Source: Blattamonas nauphoetae (Eukaryota > Preaxostyla > Oxymonadida). Taken from it: a DNA stretch of 64,000 bases. Location of the stretch: positions 124,001 to 188,000 of the forward strand of contig JARBJD010000131.1 of the NCBI GenBank assembly GCA_033064195.1. Reading direction: 5' to 3'. Below the pieces are notes generated by a model. The model had not been told where the DNA came from and searched no databases. It saw only the letters and a program-made list of their open reading frames with translations. This document shows, piece by piece, positions 10,046-20,858 of the stretch. Made by a program: the position numbers and the translations under genes. Numbering within the stretch: the first letter of the stretch is position 1; each line of letters begins with the position of its first letter.

Positions 10046-10975
10046 GTCTCAAGATGATGATGTCGCGCAAAGCGAATTGACGTCGCTCCCAACTGATCCC
10101 GCGATATCACCAATTCTGAATTATCTCTTGGATTCGTTGTATCTCTGATCAATTCGATGATATCTGAAACATCGGGAGCAGCGATGCATCATCAGCACGT
10201 TCTCTTTCTTCTAGCGCGCCCATTCCTTTCGTCGCACCTGCTGCCCTCTGAGCCTCCGCTTGTTTCGCCATTTCGGATGCTGGATACCCTCTCCCTTGTT
10301 TGGAATGAGATTTCGGAGCACGCCCACTTGCCGCATCCTCCCTCCTCGTCTGCTCTGTCGACACTGCCTTCTCATTGCCCTCCATCTCTGTCTACTCGCT
10401 CCTTCCATGCCCTGCCTGATTGATCGTCGCTCTTTCAACAACGATTCTGTTGAAATGTGTCGAGCGATGGAACTTCGCTCTCATTTCATCGATTGCCGAC
10501 AGAGTGCACTGCAAACCGGATTTCGAGAAGCCTGTTCTCTTCCGAAGCTCGACGAGAAGGAGCACTTGGACTTCGCCCTCCCTCGACCCAACGTCGTTCC
10601 CATTCTCTTTCTTCTGTCTCTCCACTGCATCGTCCGTCGCTCTCGCTGTGCTCTGACTTTCCGCTCTACCTGCCCACGCTGGACGTGCTGTTGTTGCAGC
10701 TGTTGTTTGCGTGATTGTATGATGATTGTTCTCTGAAATGATTCTCTCTTGATGTTTGATCGCAATAAAAGGATGAGAAATCCGAATCGATCGCACGTCG
10801 ATCGTCGTCCGCGACTCTTCGGAAAGACGGACGAACACAAATGCTTCTTCATCCACACCAACCACTCCCTCGTCCATTTCCCACTCGAAAAGTGATGAAA
10901 AGATTTTCGGACATCGCAGAAAATCCCGTCCAAGCATTGCCGTCTGCGATGCACCTTTTCGTTGGGAGTGATGAT
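10046..10975. other. Spacer with unidentified gene debris
   Basis: The minus strand is open at 10392-10937 (181 codons), encoding RLSEESRTTIDVRSIRI and RPAWAGRAESQ segments; part resembles 6930-7050. No start, splice site or domain is convincing. It is probably decayed coding sequence; function unknown. Confidence 0.35.
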
Positions 10976-11699
10976 AGTGGTGTTAGAAACCCGCCAGTGT
11001 TCAGAAACCCGCAACGGGGGTGATAAAACCGCAACCGAACGATCTTTATCATAATCTCAATCTTTCACCATTTATACACATTATCCTCTATTTTTCTCAC
11101 ATTTTTGTAACAATTTCTCGAAAAAAAATCGTGAAGTGACTCAATTGAAACTGATCTTTCTTGAGATGGTTCATTAGCCTTAAGTCCCTCTTTGATCTTG
11201 CTTCTGCACTGTTCCAGTCACTGTTTACCAAAAAGAAAAGTGATATTTGCGATTTGTATCAGTTTCTTCAGTTTCTTTCTTCCTTTGAGACACCTACAAA
11301 CCAAGTCGCTGGATACTTGCGCCACTGAAGGTAAAGTCTGTTTAATTGTTGGTATGCTCACATCCTCCAGGTCTTCTGTCCGTCCGAGCAAGTCTTTCTC
11401 GATTTCAGAGCACTGTTCGACGTTTTTCTGGAATGTCGATCAGTCGGTGGGGACACTCTGAATCTTACTTCATTCGATCGAATGGCCTCGAAAAAGAGAT
11501 CAATTTGTCGGCTGAAACATCTGCTATGTTTGAATCTCGCGAATCTGGTCCTGTGCATTGAATCATTAACTCTGGTTTAAATCTTGACCCATTTCGTCAA
11601 ATTGCACTTCTCCCAGACGATTTTTGTATCCACATTTTTACCAGAAAACTTCGATAAACCTCCTGTAGAGACAACGAGTAAAGTGAAATCTAATAAGAA

Positions 11700-14600
11700 T
11701 AGGCTTGTCTGACCGGCCAAAAGTGTCGGTCAGTGTCAGTTCAAAAAACTTCAAAGGGTCAGATCTCGATATATCTTTTAATTGTGAGCTATTTCCCTAA
11801 AAGTCGAAACTCGGCAAAACTACATGTCCAGAGAATCTTCCTGAAACCGTTTGATAGCCTCATTTCTTTTGTTTGTGCAATGCACATCTTGATCACCATC
11901 TTTATGAATATTTAGAGCTCAATAGTCTCACTATATTCTTCTCTACCTTATTCATGCATTTGAGACGCTTATTTCTCTCTTTTTCTGCCACCTTCTCATT
12001 GTTCTTTAGAATACACGCAGATCCAACCTCTCCCTCGTCTTCCTCAAAGCTGTCTCGTCTGATAGCGTTTTTGCAAGCCCAACTATCAGAGACGGAAGAT
12101 ACGGACTTGATAATCACCAACTGCAGCTATTCCAGCTGTTGGGAAGGTTCAGATCGAAAGCAAATCACAAGGCTCAACTTTGTTCGTTTCGAACGAGCGA
12201 ATCTGCTTATTTGTCACTATTATCTGTGAAGACTTTGGTATCATGCATCATTCTTTATTCATCACATCACTTTTCTTTCTTATTGTTGCTCAGAAACGAA
12301 GATATCATCGATCCACTGTCAGTCGCACCCGATTGGAGAATACAAGATACCAAATGTACAATCTCCTCCCCCGACTCATTAAGAAAGTGAAAAAACTCGG
12401 TTCTATCTTTCTTTTTAGGAATTCCAGTTTCACTGATGTCAAACTGAACTGCGTCCAAAAATATCACATTTTCTCAGTCGTAGACGTGAAAGAAGCAATA
12501 GAGGAAAAACCTGCAGCAGAAGAAGAGTCACGACAGATGAAACAAGCAGTTGTTCAATCTGTCTCGATGTCTGTCGCACTCTCAATCACATCCTGCGACA
12601 CTCTGGCCCTCTCTGGTCTTCTCTTCGAAAACTGTGCTGGGCAGTCGGCCTCGTCGCTCTTCATCGATTCATCGTCGAGTGTCTCCCTCACCACTCCCAT
12701 CGCGTCGTCGTTCAGCGTCTGTTCATCACCGCGTTCTTCAGTCAATGGAGACATATCAACTGTCTTTCTCCCTCACGCAGCGTCCATCACAATCGACACA
12801 GAAGATGGAACAGACGAGCAGTTCTGCTGGTCAACAAGTGTCGGGTGTCAATCACTCTCTCCATCACCAGCAAGAAGACCATCACTGTCACTGGGTTGGG
12901 ATCAGCACGTTCGCTGATGGTCATGCAATCGACCGCTCAGAGCTTTGCTCATCTTACTGATGGCTCTCTCTCGCTCACCTCACTCGGCTTCACAGAAACA
13001 GCTTCACAGATTGGAGTATCTCGGCAGAAGTCGTTCTTCGATGTGAAAGGTGGATCTCTTCGTCCCGAATGCGTCGAATTCGTCCCTCCTTCATTCTCTG
13101 GAACCAGCAGCTTCGTCAAGATGAGTGGAGCGTGGATACTGTCGCTGAAGAGTGTTTTCATCTCTCGCGAATCGTTCTCGTCTGGGGATGTTGTGATGAA
13201 GAGTGTGTCGATCAGCACAGCTGGGATGACTGGAAGTCATGAAGTGTTTCTGGAGGGACAAGTTGTGGGAGCTGTCATTTCTGATGATTGGACGAGTCTG
13301 ATTGGGACGAACACCACGATGACTAAAGCTCAGTTGGAGCAAGTTTTTGGTCAGATTCGATAAACACGACGAACATCGGACCGCTTGGGTATCATTTGTA
13401 TCCACACACGAATGGAGCTGTGTTTATGTCGGAAGGGTTCTGGGATCATGGAAAGTGTGGTCAGGAGCGTCTTCCTTGCTCGTCACTCGATTTCGCCTTC
13501 TCGCTGCTCACTCACACGAAGACCGAAATCAGCCTGGGCTCAAACATCACTCTCTCAACTCTTCTCGAATGCCCTGAGACAGGTGCGTCGATCTCTTCGT
13601 CTTCTGAGGCATCACTGCTTTTGAATCTGATGGACAGATAATTGTGGAAGTTGGCTCACTCACTTTGTCGTCGATTGACATCACACTTCCCTCATCGCTC
13701 TCACAGTCTCTGCTCGTTGTGAAAGGAAGCACACTGACCCTCTCCAGCACAGTGACAATCACGACCCTCCCTCAGCCGCTCACACGGCGTCGCTGTTCAA
13801 GATTGAAGGAGGGAGACTCGCACTATCAGGAACCGTGTTCGATTTCGCTGTTCGCTTCTCGTCGTCGTCATCTCTTCTCACTCAAACGGGAGGGAACATT
13901 GAATTGAGCACTATTGCGTTGTCGTCGCTCACATTGACCTCGGCAAGTATGATCACAATGGAAGGAGCATCGACAATGTATGTGTCTACTGGCTGTGAAT
14001 TCAAAACGATCTCTGGCAGACAGAAAGTGGAGGAGGGGCGTTCCTGAGCACAAATGGAAACAACAACCAGATTGTGTCAATTACAAACTGCTCGTTCGAG
14101 TCGGTGTCGTCGGAGGGAGATGGAGGAGTGATTCTGGCTCAGCTGGGAGCAGGATCGAAACTGACGGTTTCAGACACGACATTCAAATTGTATTCGTCGT
14201 CTGGGAAGGGAGGAGCTTTGTCGATTGTGCTCTCATCGACAGGTTCATTCGCTGTTGAAGCAGGGACGTCATTCGAATCATGCTCAGCGATTATGAGTGG
14301 ATCTGCAGTGTTTGTGGAAGCACAGTCACTGGCCTCAGCCATCACCAAAACAAGCATGACATTCCTCTCGCCTTTCCCACTCACTCCAACGGCAGCGCCG
14401 GTGGACATGCATCGAGGATGGAACACAGTGAACTCGTCAGACGATATTCCTCTTGTGCTGTTCCTGGCTGATGTGAGATCGACAGGATTCGCAAGTTCGA
14501 GTGGGTCCGATGGGGAGCTATGTGGCTTCTCTGTGAATCCTTGCTCGTCAATCGATCTTGTTCAGACCCGACTAGCAGCGAATGACTCGAAAACGGAAGG

Positions 14601-15462
14601 AAAGCTGAATCCGATCACGCTCGAACTCCAAACTGCTCTTGACCAATCGACGCCGTTTTCGTGTGGTGGACACAAAGCGATGATCACTGGAAACACAATC
14701 ACACTCTCGAAGACGGGTCAGTTCACAACATCCTCAGCCGAATCTGTCCTGACTCTCTCCTCGCTAACCATCCTCTTCGCCTCTTCGCAGACCAAACCAG
14801 CCATTTCAGTGTCGTTGGGGAAGATTGTGGTTTCTGGTTGAACAATCAGGAATGGAGATGCAGACATTCCTGCCGTGTTTGGATCGGTTTCGGGAGGGCT
14901 GTTGGAACTGAGTGGGACGAACACGATGAAATTGGTGTCCCCTTCCTCCTCGCTCTTCGATGTGACATCTGGGACTCTGAAGATAGAATCAGGAACGGCA
15001 CTGACTCACTCAACCACACAACGGACATCATCTCTGTTCGTTCGGAATGGAGGATCGACTCTCTCCTCGACAGCCTGAAGTGGATTGTTCAGATCTCGTC
15101 CACTCAACTCAAAGCAAGACAAATATAAGCGAGGAACTGATCCAATATGGCAGCTATCACTTTTTTATTGAGAGAGGATGTTAAGCTCGATCTTGTGCCC
15201 GTAACTGTTTTTTCTGAACATTTGAGGAATTACTCTCCGAAAATAAGAGTGATAGAGCTGAAGTGCAATGATAATAAATCAATTGTGGCATATCCGAAGG
15301 AAATTCAAGGATTCTTTGGTTAATGATTCGAATTTCGGTTGTTTTGGAAACCACTTCGGAGAAACGATATCTCTCGACTATGGGTTCAGAAATTTCTCCG
15401 GTCAGTGACCGTCAGTACTTTTCGGTGAAAACTGACCGGTCAGTGCCGGTCAGCCATGCCTA
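11700..15462. mobile_element. 3.76-kb hAT-like element nested in the outer transposon, carrying a captured gene
   Basis: Inverted ends TAGGCTTGTCTGACCGGC (left) and TAGGCATGGCTGACCGGC (right, reverse complement), followed inside by further GGTCAGT/ACTGACC repeats. The 8-bp direct repeat AATAAGAA flanks at 11692-11699 and 15463-15470. Ends and 8-bp duplication fit hAT. No transposase is seen. The interior is occupied by a decayed beta-helix surface-protein gene, so it behaves like a gene-carrying nonautonomous element. Confidence 0.85.
11980..15078 (+). pseudogene. Decayed beta-helix (polymorphic outer-membrane-like) surface protein
   Basis: All three plus frames in turn encode one protein type: TDLIITNCSYSSC at about 12094, SITSCDTLALSGLLFENC at about 12575-12640, LTLSSLTILFA-type turns, ITNCSFESVSSEGDGGVI at about 14080, and CGFSVNPCSSID at about 14523. 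The last is the same CG-x-PCSS signature as CGDLSRPCSTMD in the receptor gene at 37710. Several frame changes and a stop at 14839-14841 break it, and there is no membrane segment or kinase tail. It lies wholly inside the inner transposon, so it was captured, or the element landed around it before it decayed. Confidence 0.75.
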
Positions 15463-15589
15463 AATAAGAATGAAGTGGCGGTTTTATCACCCCCGTTGCG
15501 GGTTTGTGAACCAGAGCGGGTTTCTAACACCACTATGATCCGAGGAACCGCTGTTCCGCTCACTCTCTTCTCAGTCACGTTGCCTCGTT

Positions 15590-15842
15590 CGCTGATGGAT
15601 CTTCGACCGCCTCCATCCCGTCCATTGGGGTGCTCATCTCGTCTGCCCAACCTGATCGTCCCCAACACAACAATGCTCTCCCTCAAACACATCACCCAAC
15701 ACTGCTCTGGACATCCTCAACTGAACCTGGTCAAAGCTGAGGTCATTCCTCCCCTCGTCATCACTCTCAATCGACTGCCTCTCTGTTTGTCTGACACTCA
15801 AAGCATCCACGTCAATCTCGAACATCATCTGAACCTGCTCTG
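15590..15842 (+). pseudogene. 355-residue family, very decayed copy
   Basis: Frame pieces IPSIGVLISSAQ (about 15625), then LNLVKAEVIPPLVITLNR (about 15720-15775) and QSIHVNLEHHLNLL match residues about 110-185 of the family. It is closest to the other degraded copy at 29135 (TDLIPPLVIPLNRQSLS), suggesting an older subfamily. It lies just right of the outer transposon. Confidence 0.6.
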
Positions 15843-16080
15843 ACTGCCAACACCGTTTTGATTTGTCTCTCTCGAAATCAAACAATCTCATGAGTCGCCC
15901 GCTGTTTGTGGGATTGACATGCACTGATCCTCCGAATATAACATTGTTCTAAACCACCAGATTGTCGTTTACCGGCCTCCTCTTCATTCCTGAATTGTCA
16001 AACTCTTCGTTGAAGATCGTATCTCTGAAAAACATCATCGATGTTCGCATTAAAACAACGAAGAATCCACCAACGATGAA
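15843..16080. other. Spacer, no gene supported
   Basis: Contains TTTACCGGCCTCCTCTTCAT followed by ATTGTCAAACTCTTCGTTG, which recurs at about 29667-29710 (TTTACCGGCTTCCTCCTCTT, CACTCTTCGTTGG). Both lie upstream of copies starting MNTRINK. This indicates a larger duplicated unit shared by copies E and L. Confidence 0.5.
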
Positions 16081-16150
16081 TTAACAGATCAATATCTTCC
16101 TTTTGGACGTCTGTTTCATCTCAATCTCCTTATTTCGTTCGTTCATCAGA

Positions 16151-16165
16151 ACCCATAACGAGTGA
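16151..16165 (+). promoter_or_regulatory. Family upstream motif, copy E
   Basis: ACCCATAACGAGTGA, the best match to the consensus, begins exactly 36 nt before the ATG at 16187. TTCCTTTTGGACGTCTG lies about 55 nt further upstream. Confidence 0.7.
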
Positions 16166-16186
16166 CATTTCTTGAAACCACCAAGA

Positions 16187-17260
16187 ATGAACACGAGAAT
16201 CAATAAAACAGACCCCTCCTCAACCACGACACGCTCGGACTTGTCCTCCTCTGCTTTTCCATTTTCATTGGATTGTTCCCCTTTCCTTAATTGGAATGAA
16301 GAAGAATCAGAATCTGAAAATGAAAAAGCCGTTCTCTATCGATCTCTCGTTGCCACATTGAAGTTGCAGCCGGCACTTGATGAGTTTTTGGAGGCTAAAG
16401 CAGTGAAACTTCTCAAATCTGTAGATCGGAAAGAGACCGTTTTTGCTGATGGTTTTCTCCAAAGCTTTGCTTCGATCTCTGATGATTCATTGACAGATTT
16501 CGTGAATTCCGTTGTGGTGCTCCTTTTGTCTGCCGGTCAGACAGTCACCAACGCAGGAATGAAGATGCTAGAGACGCTGATCATTTGGTGTTCTGATCAA
16601 GTCCGACTGACTCTCATCAAAGCTGGTCTGATCCCTCGACTCATCAACACTCTCAGTCCCCTGTCTCTTTCATTTGCCAACGCAGTCGATATCCACACCT
16701 ATCTCATGATAATCATCACCTATTCTGTCTGGCTCACAACTCCGGATGGTCTCAGACATCTCGAAATTTCAGATGACGATGAACAACAAGCTGTTCATGA
16801 GACAGTTTTCAAGCAAGTTCTGATTCCTTCGGAGAAGTATATTTGCCATTTGTGCGTGAACCGCTTCTCGATCATTGATGGAGATCAATCCACACATTTT
16901 TTGGACCTACTCCCCCAACTCCTCCAGATATCTCCATATTATCAGTCAACAATGGATTTTGTTCTTCGTATGCCTGTTGTCTTCACAATCCCAGGTTGTC
17001 TCACCTTCTTCGAACATGATGACTCAATCTGGTATTTTCTGTCATCTATGGTCCATGCCCAGCGGGAATGGAACAGAACAAAGGGCGAAGTGCCGCAGAT
17101 GGGGATGATAATGCTTCGAATGTTGAGAATGGAGGGCATCGATGATGCGATCGACGAAAGGCTCCAACACGACCAAGACGAATGGAGAGGAAGACGTATT
17201 GTTGCCTTGTCGATCAGATGGAACACCCTGCAGGGCATGAACCTTCAAAAACAGGAATAG
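16187..17260 (+). CDS. 355-residue ARM-like family, copy E, intact
   Basis: Intact, 357 residues from the ATG (MNTRINKTDPSS). An upstream in-frame TTG is not preferred because the conserved motif places the start here. Landmarks: CSPFLNWNEEE, YRSLVATLKLQPALDEFLEAK, LLSAGQTVTNAGMKMLETL, LIKAGLIPRLINTLSP (aspartate of KADLI changed to glycine), DEQQAVHETVFKQVL, CVNRFSIIDGDQS, MPVVFTIPGCLTFF, RMLRMEGIDDAIDERL, WNTLQGMNLQKQE and TAG. The N-terminus is nearly the same as copy L (29814), a pseudogene. Confidence 0.85.
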   Translation: MNTRINKTDPSSTTTRSDLSSSAFPFSLDCSPFLNWNEEESESENEKAVLYRSLVATLKLQPALDEFLEAKAVKLLKSVDRKETVFADGFLQSFASISDDSLTDFVNSVVVLLLSAGQTVTNAGMKMLETLIIWCSDQVRLTLIKAGLIPRLINTLSPLSLSFANAVDIHTYLMIIITYSVWLTTPDGLRHLEISDDDEQQAVHETVFKQVLIPSEKYICHLCVNRFSIIDGDQSTHFLDLLPQLLQISPYYQSTMDFVLRMPVVFTIPGCLTFFEHDDSIWYFLSSMVHAQREWNRTKGEVPQMGMIMLRMLRMEGIDDAIDERLQHDQDEWRGRRIVALSIRWNTLQGMNLQKQE

Positions 17261-17430
17261 AAACAAACAGAAGCCAGCGACCCTTTCGAACTGTTTCTGC
17301 CTTGTTTTGGACAGCAAACACGATTTGTGTGATCTTTATCGGCTCTGACCTCACCTCATGGTTCCGTTTGCGGGAACGATTGGAATTCTCTCTCGCCAGT
17401 CTCACCCGATTGTCGCCACACTCTCCTTCT
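17261..17430 (+). repeat. Family 3' flank block, copy E
   Basis: GAAACAAACAGAAGCCAGC, then GGACAGCAAACACGATTTG, then CACCTCATGGTTCCGTTTGC and CTCTCTCGCCAGTC. The inverted repeat carries a substitution (CACGATTTG). Confidence 0.6.
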
Positions 17431-17439
17431 CCTTCATTA

Positions 17440-17640
17440 CCACTCTCGATGTTCTACGTGCTGGTGGGTGTTCGTTCGAAGCACTCACAAAGCACGCCTC
17501 GACGTTCCTCCTTCACTTTCTTTGACTTCATCGTGTTCTTCGCCCTTCGCTCCTCCCTCCACCTCCAAGTTCAAGACACACTCAGAACGTCCTCTACGCT
17601 GTCTTTCTCCCCAAAGTACGAAACTGGAGAGGACGAGATG
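17440..17640 (+). pseudogene. Second copied fragment of the 44-48 kb gene
   Basis: CGTGCTGGTGGGTGTTCG and TTCGAAGCACTCACAAAGC at 17455-17490 parallel CGTGCTGGTGGCTGTTCG and TTCGAAGCACAAGC in the coiled-coil gene near 45975-45925. The tail (AAAGTACGAAACTGGAGAGG) parallels AAGTACGGAAGAGG at the end of the 4915-5290 fragment, so the two fragments probably descend from one captured piece. Confidence 0.6.
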
Positions 17641-17734
17641 CCAGCCTGACCGACATTCGAGGGGACATCGTGTCCATGAAACTCTCGTCAACGTTGTGTT
17701 GGCCCGTCGGAGGAATCACAGCGGAATCTCAGCC

Positions 17735-18100
17735 CCTCCCGCGTCCTGCCCGTGAATCGAAGGACTTGAATCACTTTGTGGCTCTTCTCGCCCGACTCCA
17801 CCACAAATCTCCTTTCTCTCAGCGCACCATGAAAGTGTTCTTGATATGCATGTATTTCTCACGATCCCAATTCTGGTCATCTTGACTACTCGACCGAGCC
17901 TGCACATCACAAAGCAGCGAAGACAGACACCGAGATGACATCTCAACCTCCTCTCTTCCATGTTCTCTCGTAGTCCATCATTCTCGCAATCACAAGTTGT
18001 CCGTCGTCAAGCACAGATGGGAGTGGAGGGCTTGGAAGACACAATCGACCTGCAAAACGATGAGTTGCGAGAACGATGACGCAAGCTGTCGAACAGGAAG
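17735..18100 (+). pseudogene. 355-residue family, decayed fragment
   Basis: FVALLARLHHKSPFSQRTMKVFL (about 17780-17850) matches LLARLLRISPYYQPTMDFVL, and QMGVEGLEDTIDLQNDELRER (about 18013-18075) matches the MEG-x-EDVIEEKLQND block. Sequence between is rearranged and frames differ. Confidence 0.6.
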
Positions 18101-18480
18101 AGTCAGCCGATCACCAGGATGCAAAGAAGTCGAGAATGGCGAAGTCCAGGTCTGTCTGCCCTTTCTGCCTTACATGAACAATCGCATTTCCATCCTCTTC
18201 GCCAGAATGCAGTGAGAACTCGATTGTCAGATCGTTCATTTTTCCCCACTCTTCCTCCCCTCTCCTTGTCCTTCGTCAGTGATGGCGTTGTGTCTGAAAC
18301 GAGTTGACCGAAGTTGATGGACACATCGTCGTTTGCGTCGAAGAAAAGACCACTTTGGTCAGTCCAACAGGAATCTTCTAGCTGTGTCCTTCCACCGAAC
18401 GAAACACTGACATGCACCCACGTGAATCTGGATCCCCTTTATCACACATTTGAGTCGTTGTATGAACCAACTTGTTCTCA
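18101..18480 (-). other. Unidentified gene fragment shared by three spacers
   Basis: Minus-strand reading QSGLFFDANDDVSINF (about 18310-18360) resembles KVRLFFDAHHDGSLNF at 20545-20600, and both lie beside GTCAGTCCAACAGGA. A shorter match, TTCAGTCCAACCAGAACTCC, lies at 31230-31250. All three precede a family copy by a similar distance, so the fragment travels with the duplicated unit. Domain not recognised. Confidence 0.45.
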
Positions 18481-18609
18481 TCCATTGCTCGTTCTCCATC
18501 GAAACTTCATCTTCATTGATGGATTGTCCACGTTTTCGTTAATTGATTTTTGCTCTTCCTTTTAGATGTCTATTCATGCTAATATCATGATTTCACTTTT
18601 TTTTCTGAA

Positions 18610-18624
18610 ACCCACAACGAGTGA
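18610..18624 (+). promoter_or_regulatory. Family upstream motif, copy F
   Basis: ACCCACAACGAGTGA begins exactly 36 nt before the ATG at 18646, one base from the copy E motif. Confidence 0.65.
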
Positions 18625-18645
18625 CTCTTCTCGGAATCTAAACGA

Positions 18646-19707
18646 ATGAGTGCTTTAGATTCAAAGAAATCCACCTCCACTGGTTCTCCTTGCCCTGGTA
18701 TCTCTTCACACTCATATTCATGTCCTCCAGATTGTTCTGCTTTCTTGAATTGGGATGAAGAATCGCTCCAATCTTTCCATGAAGCAGCTGTTGTCTTCTG
18801 GTCTCTCGTTGCCACAGTGAAGTTACAGTCTACTCTTGATGACACTCTGGAAGGAAAAGCGGTGAATTTTCTCCAACGTATGGATCTGGATGAGAGAGAA
18901 TTAGCAGATGCTTTTCTCGTGAGCCTTGGGCAAACCATTAACGAATCTTCGAGAGTCTTCAGACAGTCGATTTCAGTACTCCTTTCTTCGCCCAGTCAGG
19001 CCATCACCACAGCTACAATGAAGATGCTCCAAAGTCTGATTGCGAATTGTTCAAGAAAAGTCCGTCTTGCCCTCGTCAAAGCTGATCTGATCCCTCAGCT
19101 CATCACCACTCTCAATCCACAGTCTCTTTCCTTTACAGAAGCACTTGATATCCACACCTATCTAATGATAAACATCACCAATTCTCTCGGGCTCGCAACT
19201 CCGAATGGTCTCGGACAACTCGGAATTGAAGACGACAATGAACAAGAAGCTGTACACGAGACGGTTTTGCAGCAAGTTGTCACACCTTCGGAAAAGTATA
19301 TCTGGCATTTGTGCATGAACCGATTTTCGATCGTCGATGGAAACCAATCAAGGTGTTTTCTGGCACTCCTCGCCAGACTCCTCCGAATATGTCCATACTA
19401 TCAACCAACAATGGATATTGTTCTTCAGATGCCCATCTTTGTCACGCTTACAAGTTGTCTCTCATTCTTCGAAGACGATTGCTCAATCTGGGGTTTTTTG
19501 ATGCACATGAACAATACCCAGCGGGAATTGAACAAACAAAGGGAAGAATATCGACCAATGTGGAGAACAATCCATCGGATGTTGAGAATGGAGGGCGTCG
19601 AAGATGTGATTGATGCAAAGCTGCAAAACGACCAAAACGGAGACTTTGGAGGATTTATTGTTAAACAATCGATTGAATGGAACAATTTGCTGGGCATGAA
19701 CCTCTGA
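18646..19707 (+). CDS. 355-residue ARM-like family, copy F, intact
   Basis: 353 residues with all family landmarks: CSAFLNWDEESLQS, LVATVKLQSTLDDTLEGK, ITTATMKMLQSL, LVKADLIPQLITTLNPQSLSF, EQEAVHETVLQQVV, HLCMNRFSIVDGNQS, MPIFVTLTSCLSFF, RMLRMEGVEDVIDAKLQNDQ, WNNLLGMNL. It ends at TGA (19705-19707), four codons before the TAG at which most members stop; the frame stays open to that TAG (NLE*). This is a harmless small truncation. Confidence 0.85.
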   Translation: MSALDSKKSTSTGSPCPGISSHSYSCPPDCSAFLNWDEESLQSFHEAAVVFWSLVATVKLQSTLDDTLEGKAVNFLQRMDLDERELADAFLVSLGQTINESSRVFRQSISVLLSSPSQAITTATMKMLQSLIANCSRKVRLALVKADLIPQLITTLNPQSLSFTEALDIHTYLMINITNSLGLATPNGLGQLGIEDDNEQEAVHETVLQQVVTPSEKYIWHLCMNRFSIVDGNQSRCFLALLARLLRICPYYQPTMDIVLQMPIFVTLTSCLSFFEDDCSIWGFLMHMNNTQRELNKQREEYRPMWRTIHRMLRMEGVEDVIDAKLQNDQNGDFGGFIVKQSIEWNNLLGMNL

Positions 19708-19780
19708 AATCTTGAATAGAAACAAATAAGAACCAGCGAGCATTTCGAACTGTTCTGACTTCTTTTGGACAACACCAATT
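19708..19780 (+). repeat. Family 3' flank block, copy F, shortened
   Basis: GAAACAAATAAGAACCAGCG and GACTTCTTTTGGACAACACC are kept, but the CAAACACTGTTTG inverted repeat is lost (CAATTGTCAATCTG) and the rest of the block is absent. Confidence 0.5.
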
Positions 19781-20815
19781 GTCAATCTGAGATTGTTGCA
19801 GCCTCCATCTTCCTAACTTCATCTCATCTCTCCGATCTTGATTTCTGGCAGATCCTTCTTCACTTCACAGATTGTTCCCAACCATCTTCTCGCGACCCAC
19901 CTTTCACACCTCGTCCTGTCTCCGATCCAACCCCTCCCGACATTGTTCGAAGTTGATTGACCACACACCAGCAACTGTCCTCCCCTCCCTCGTGATTGCC
20001 CAGCTTGACCATGAACAACATCGTGTTCGATGTGGATCGGATTGGAGGCTGTGCGGGAGGACTCGTGACAAATGGACTTGACGAGATTGTTCTTGTTGAT
20101 TTTGACGATGTTGACGAGGTGGCACGACACTTCAATCCGAAATTGACGCGAGCATCGAATCGTGGAAGGCTGAACACGCGCCGAGCACGCCTTCCCTAGC
20201 AACTCGAAATTGTCGCCCTGAAATCGATATTCAGCTGAGACTCCGCCTCTGACCACTTCAACACGTTCTCTCTCTGCGGGGGAGTATACATCGGGACGAT
20301 TGCTGGCCACTTGATGAAGATGCCCCTCGACACCCCACCCGACATGCACTCTCCTCCCCGACTCATCGACAGTGTTCCCTCTCCCGCATCAATCATCGCG
20401 GTGTCTCCGCATTTGGCGGTTCGTGGGTGTTTGGAGGAAGGAGCGAGGAGAAACTACAGTTGAATAACGTCCACTCTTTCGCCACGACAACCAACCCGTA
20501 GGAAGCCTCCCTGCCGCTCGAGAGCAACCTGCGATTCGGACAAAACAATCGAAATTGAGGGACCCATCGTGGTGTGCGTCGAAGAAGAGACGCACTTTGG
20601 TCAGTCCAACAGGAGTCTTCTTGTTGTGTCCGTCCACATAGCGAAGCAATGACATTCGTACAAGCGATGGCAGAGACACTCTGTCACACTTTCTGCCTCC
20701 TTTGAACCGATTCTTCATGAATTGCTCGTTCTCCGTCCAAACTTCCTCCGAATTCATCGTTTATCTCTCTCGTCATAGTTTGATGTTTCTTCACTTCTTT
20801 TAGACCTCTATTTCT
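19781..20815 (-). other. Spacer with minus-strand gene debris
   Basis: Minus-strand frames are open at 19819-20349, 20196-20396 and 20389-20757 but share no start or clear splice sites. Segments such as MIDAGEGTLSMSRGGECMS and VGLTKVRLFFDAHHDGSLN look like protein-coding remnants of unknown genes. The segment at 20545-20660 is the fragment shared with 18310-18420. Confidence 0.4.
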
Positions 20816-20822
20816 TTTTCTA

Positions 20823-20837
20823 ACCCATATCGAGAGA
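20823..20837 (+). promoter_or_regulatory. Family upstream motif, copy G
   Basis: ACCCATATCGAGAGA begins exactly 36 nt before the ATG at 20859. Confidence 0.6.
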
Positions 20838-20858
20838 TTGAGCGCAGAATCTAAATCA

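Larger units (their letters stand above)
10976..15534. mobile_element. Outer transposon with about 57-bp inverted ends, carrying a nested element
   Basis: Left end AGTGGTGTTAGAAACCCGC and its reverse complement at the right end match over about 57 bp, including CCCGCAACGGGGGTGATAAA. The 5-bp direct repeat ATGAT flanks both sides (10971-10975, 15535-15539). Without the inner element (11700-15462 plus one duplicated 8-mer) it is about 790 bp and noncoding, so it is a MITE-like nonautonomous element. Superfamily not assigned. The inverted ends contain a short internal direct repeat, AGAAACCCGC. Confidence 0.8.

Noticed and set aside
10976-15534. Outer element as a Polinton because its ends can be read AG...CT
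   Set aside because: The target duplication is 5 bp, the element without its nested insert is only about 0.8 kb, and no polymerase, integrase or capsid-type sequence is present.
19996-20199. Small plus-strand protein (MNNIVFDVDRIGGCAGGLV)
   Set aside because: Single short frame in a debris-rich spacer, overlapped by equally long minus-strand frames, with no homologue in the other spacers.
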